Origin: an uncultured Clostridia bacterium
GTDB taxonomy: Bacteria > Bacillota > Clostridia > UBA1381
Assembly: GCA_910578235.1 (NCBI GenBank)
Contig: CAJTPP010000006.1
Coordinates: 1-31,196, forward strand
DNA length: 31,196 bases
Direction of reading: 5' to 3'
Made by a program: the position numbers and the translations under genes. This document shows, piece after piece, positions 30,952 through 31,196 of the stretch. The notes under the pieces are model-generated. The model was not told the origin of the DNA and searched no databases. It saw nothing but the letters and a program-made list of their open reading frames with translations. Positions within the stretch are counted from its first letter, which is position 1. Every line of letters begins with the position of its first letter.

Positions 30952-31196
30952 TTACCATTCGCTGCCTGCACCAAGATATTCAACATTTCCGTTTGATTTA
31001 TATACCTTATAGCGTGATGTACCATCTACGTTTTGTGTTGCTGTTACATCTACAATATAATATTGTGTATACTCCTCTGCGCTGTAAGTGTTTCCCATAA
31101 AATCATCCTGCAACGCATCTCCGGTGGCTTGTCTTAACTCTTTAACTTTGCTTATGTCTTTTTGAATGCTGTTTACTTGTCTGGCGGCAGCCTCAG
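30952..31196 (-). CDS. Partial protein of unknown function, 3' end only
   Basis: An open frame runs from the right window edge to a TAA at 30952 and gives the last 81 residues of a protein. The visible part starts with a helical stretch (EAAARQVNSIQKDISKVKEL). A strand-rich tail, YYIVDVTATQNVDGTSRYKV and KSNGNVEYLGAGSEW, follows. No domain is recognisable, and the start codon lies outside the window. Bases 30750-30951, between it and the next gene, hold the nested inverted repeat and no ORF that I can support. Confidence 0.6.
   Translation of the reverse strand, partial: EAAARQVNSIQKDISKVKELRQATGDALQDDFMGNTYSAEEYTQYYIVDVTATQNVDGTSRYKVYKSNGNVEYLGAGSEW

Larger units (their letters stand above)
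24700..31196. mobile_element. Integrative mobilizable element next to tRNA-Ser (left part)
   Basis: From the end of tRNA-Ser(GCU) to the window edge the genes form an element module: integrase, relaxase, MobC, SF3 helicase, XRE regulator and resolvase. By eye it is more AT-rich than the chromosomal genes to the left. There are no conjugation pore or coupling-protein genes in view, so transfer would need a helper. The right end and attachment repeats are not visible, so the boundary at 24700 is inferred from gene content. Confidence 0.75.

Overview
The window looks like a low-GC Gram-positive chromosome from the class Clostridia. RNase J, MutS2, rubrerythrin, long-form HPF, meso-diaminopimelate dehydrogenase, a THF riboswitch on a folate ECF transporter, strong AGGAGG-type ribosome binding sites and TTGACA/TATAAT promoters with 17-base spacers all fit. 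I cannot name the genus from the sequence.

Positions 1-24240 hold ordinary chromosomal genes in short operons. In order they are leuA (-), mntP (+), an Lsa-like ABC-F ATPase (-), ksgA and a small XRE regulator (+), argS with a small Cys protein (-), prs with a sugar nucleotidyltransferase (-), folT (-), ddh (-), rnj (+), hpf and rubrerythrin (-), a 1055-residue double GT-C glycosyltransferase and a fumarase alpha subunit (+), a DUF1961/YesU protein with mutS2 (-), and glmS (+). Three genes carry readable RNA control. leuA has a 16-residue leader peptide with four consecutive Leu codons and a terminator/antiterminator pair. The ABC-F gene has a leader with four mutually competing segments ending in an intrinsic terminator. 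folT has a THF riboswitch.

Positions 24372-24700 hold two tRNA-Ser genes (anticodons UGA and GCU) behind a consensus promoter. Immediately after the second tRNA, at about 24700, an AT-rich accessory region begins and continues past the right edge. It has a module of tiny ORF, SF3 (D5-type) helicase, MobC-like protein, small MOBP-type relaxase, 40-residue ORF and large serine recombinase, all on the minus strand. A divergent XRE regulator faces it, followed by a small serine resolvase, an unknown small gene and a partial unknown gene. This is best read as an integrative mobilizable element whose right end lies outside the window. A hairpin just before mobC is the best oriT candidate, and a nested inverted repeat at 30784-30848 is unexplained.

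The least ordinary parts are the leuA ribosome-mediated attenuator, the ABC-F leader switch, the mobilizable element with its two overlooked tiny ORFs and candidate oriT, and the fumarase alpha gene without a beta partner. I see no CRISPR array, defence system or secondary-metabolite cluster.
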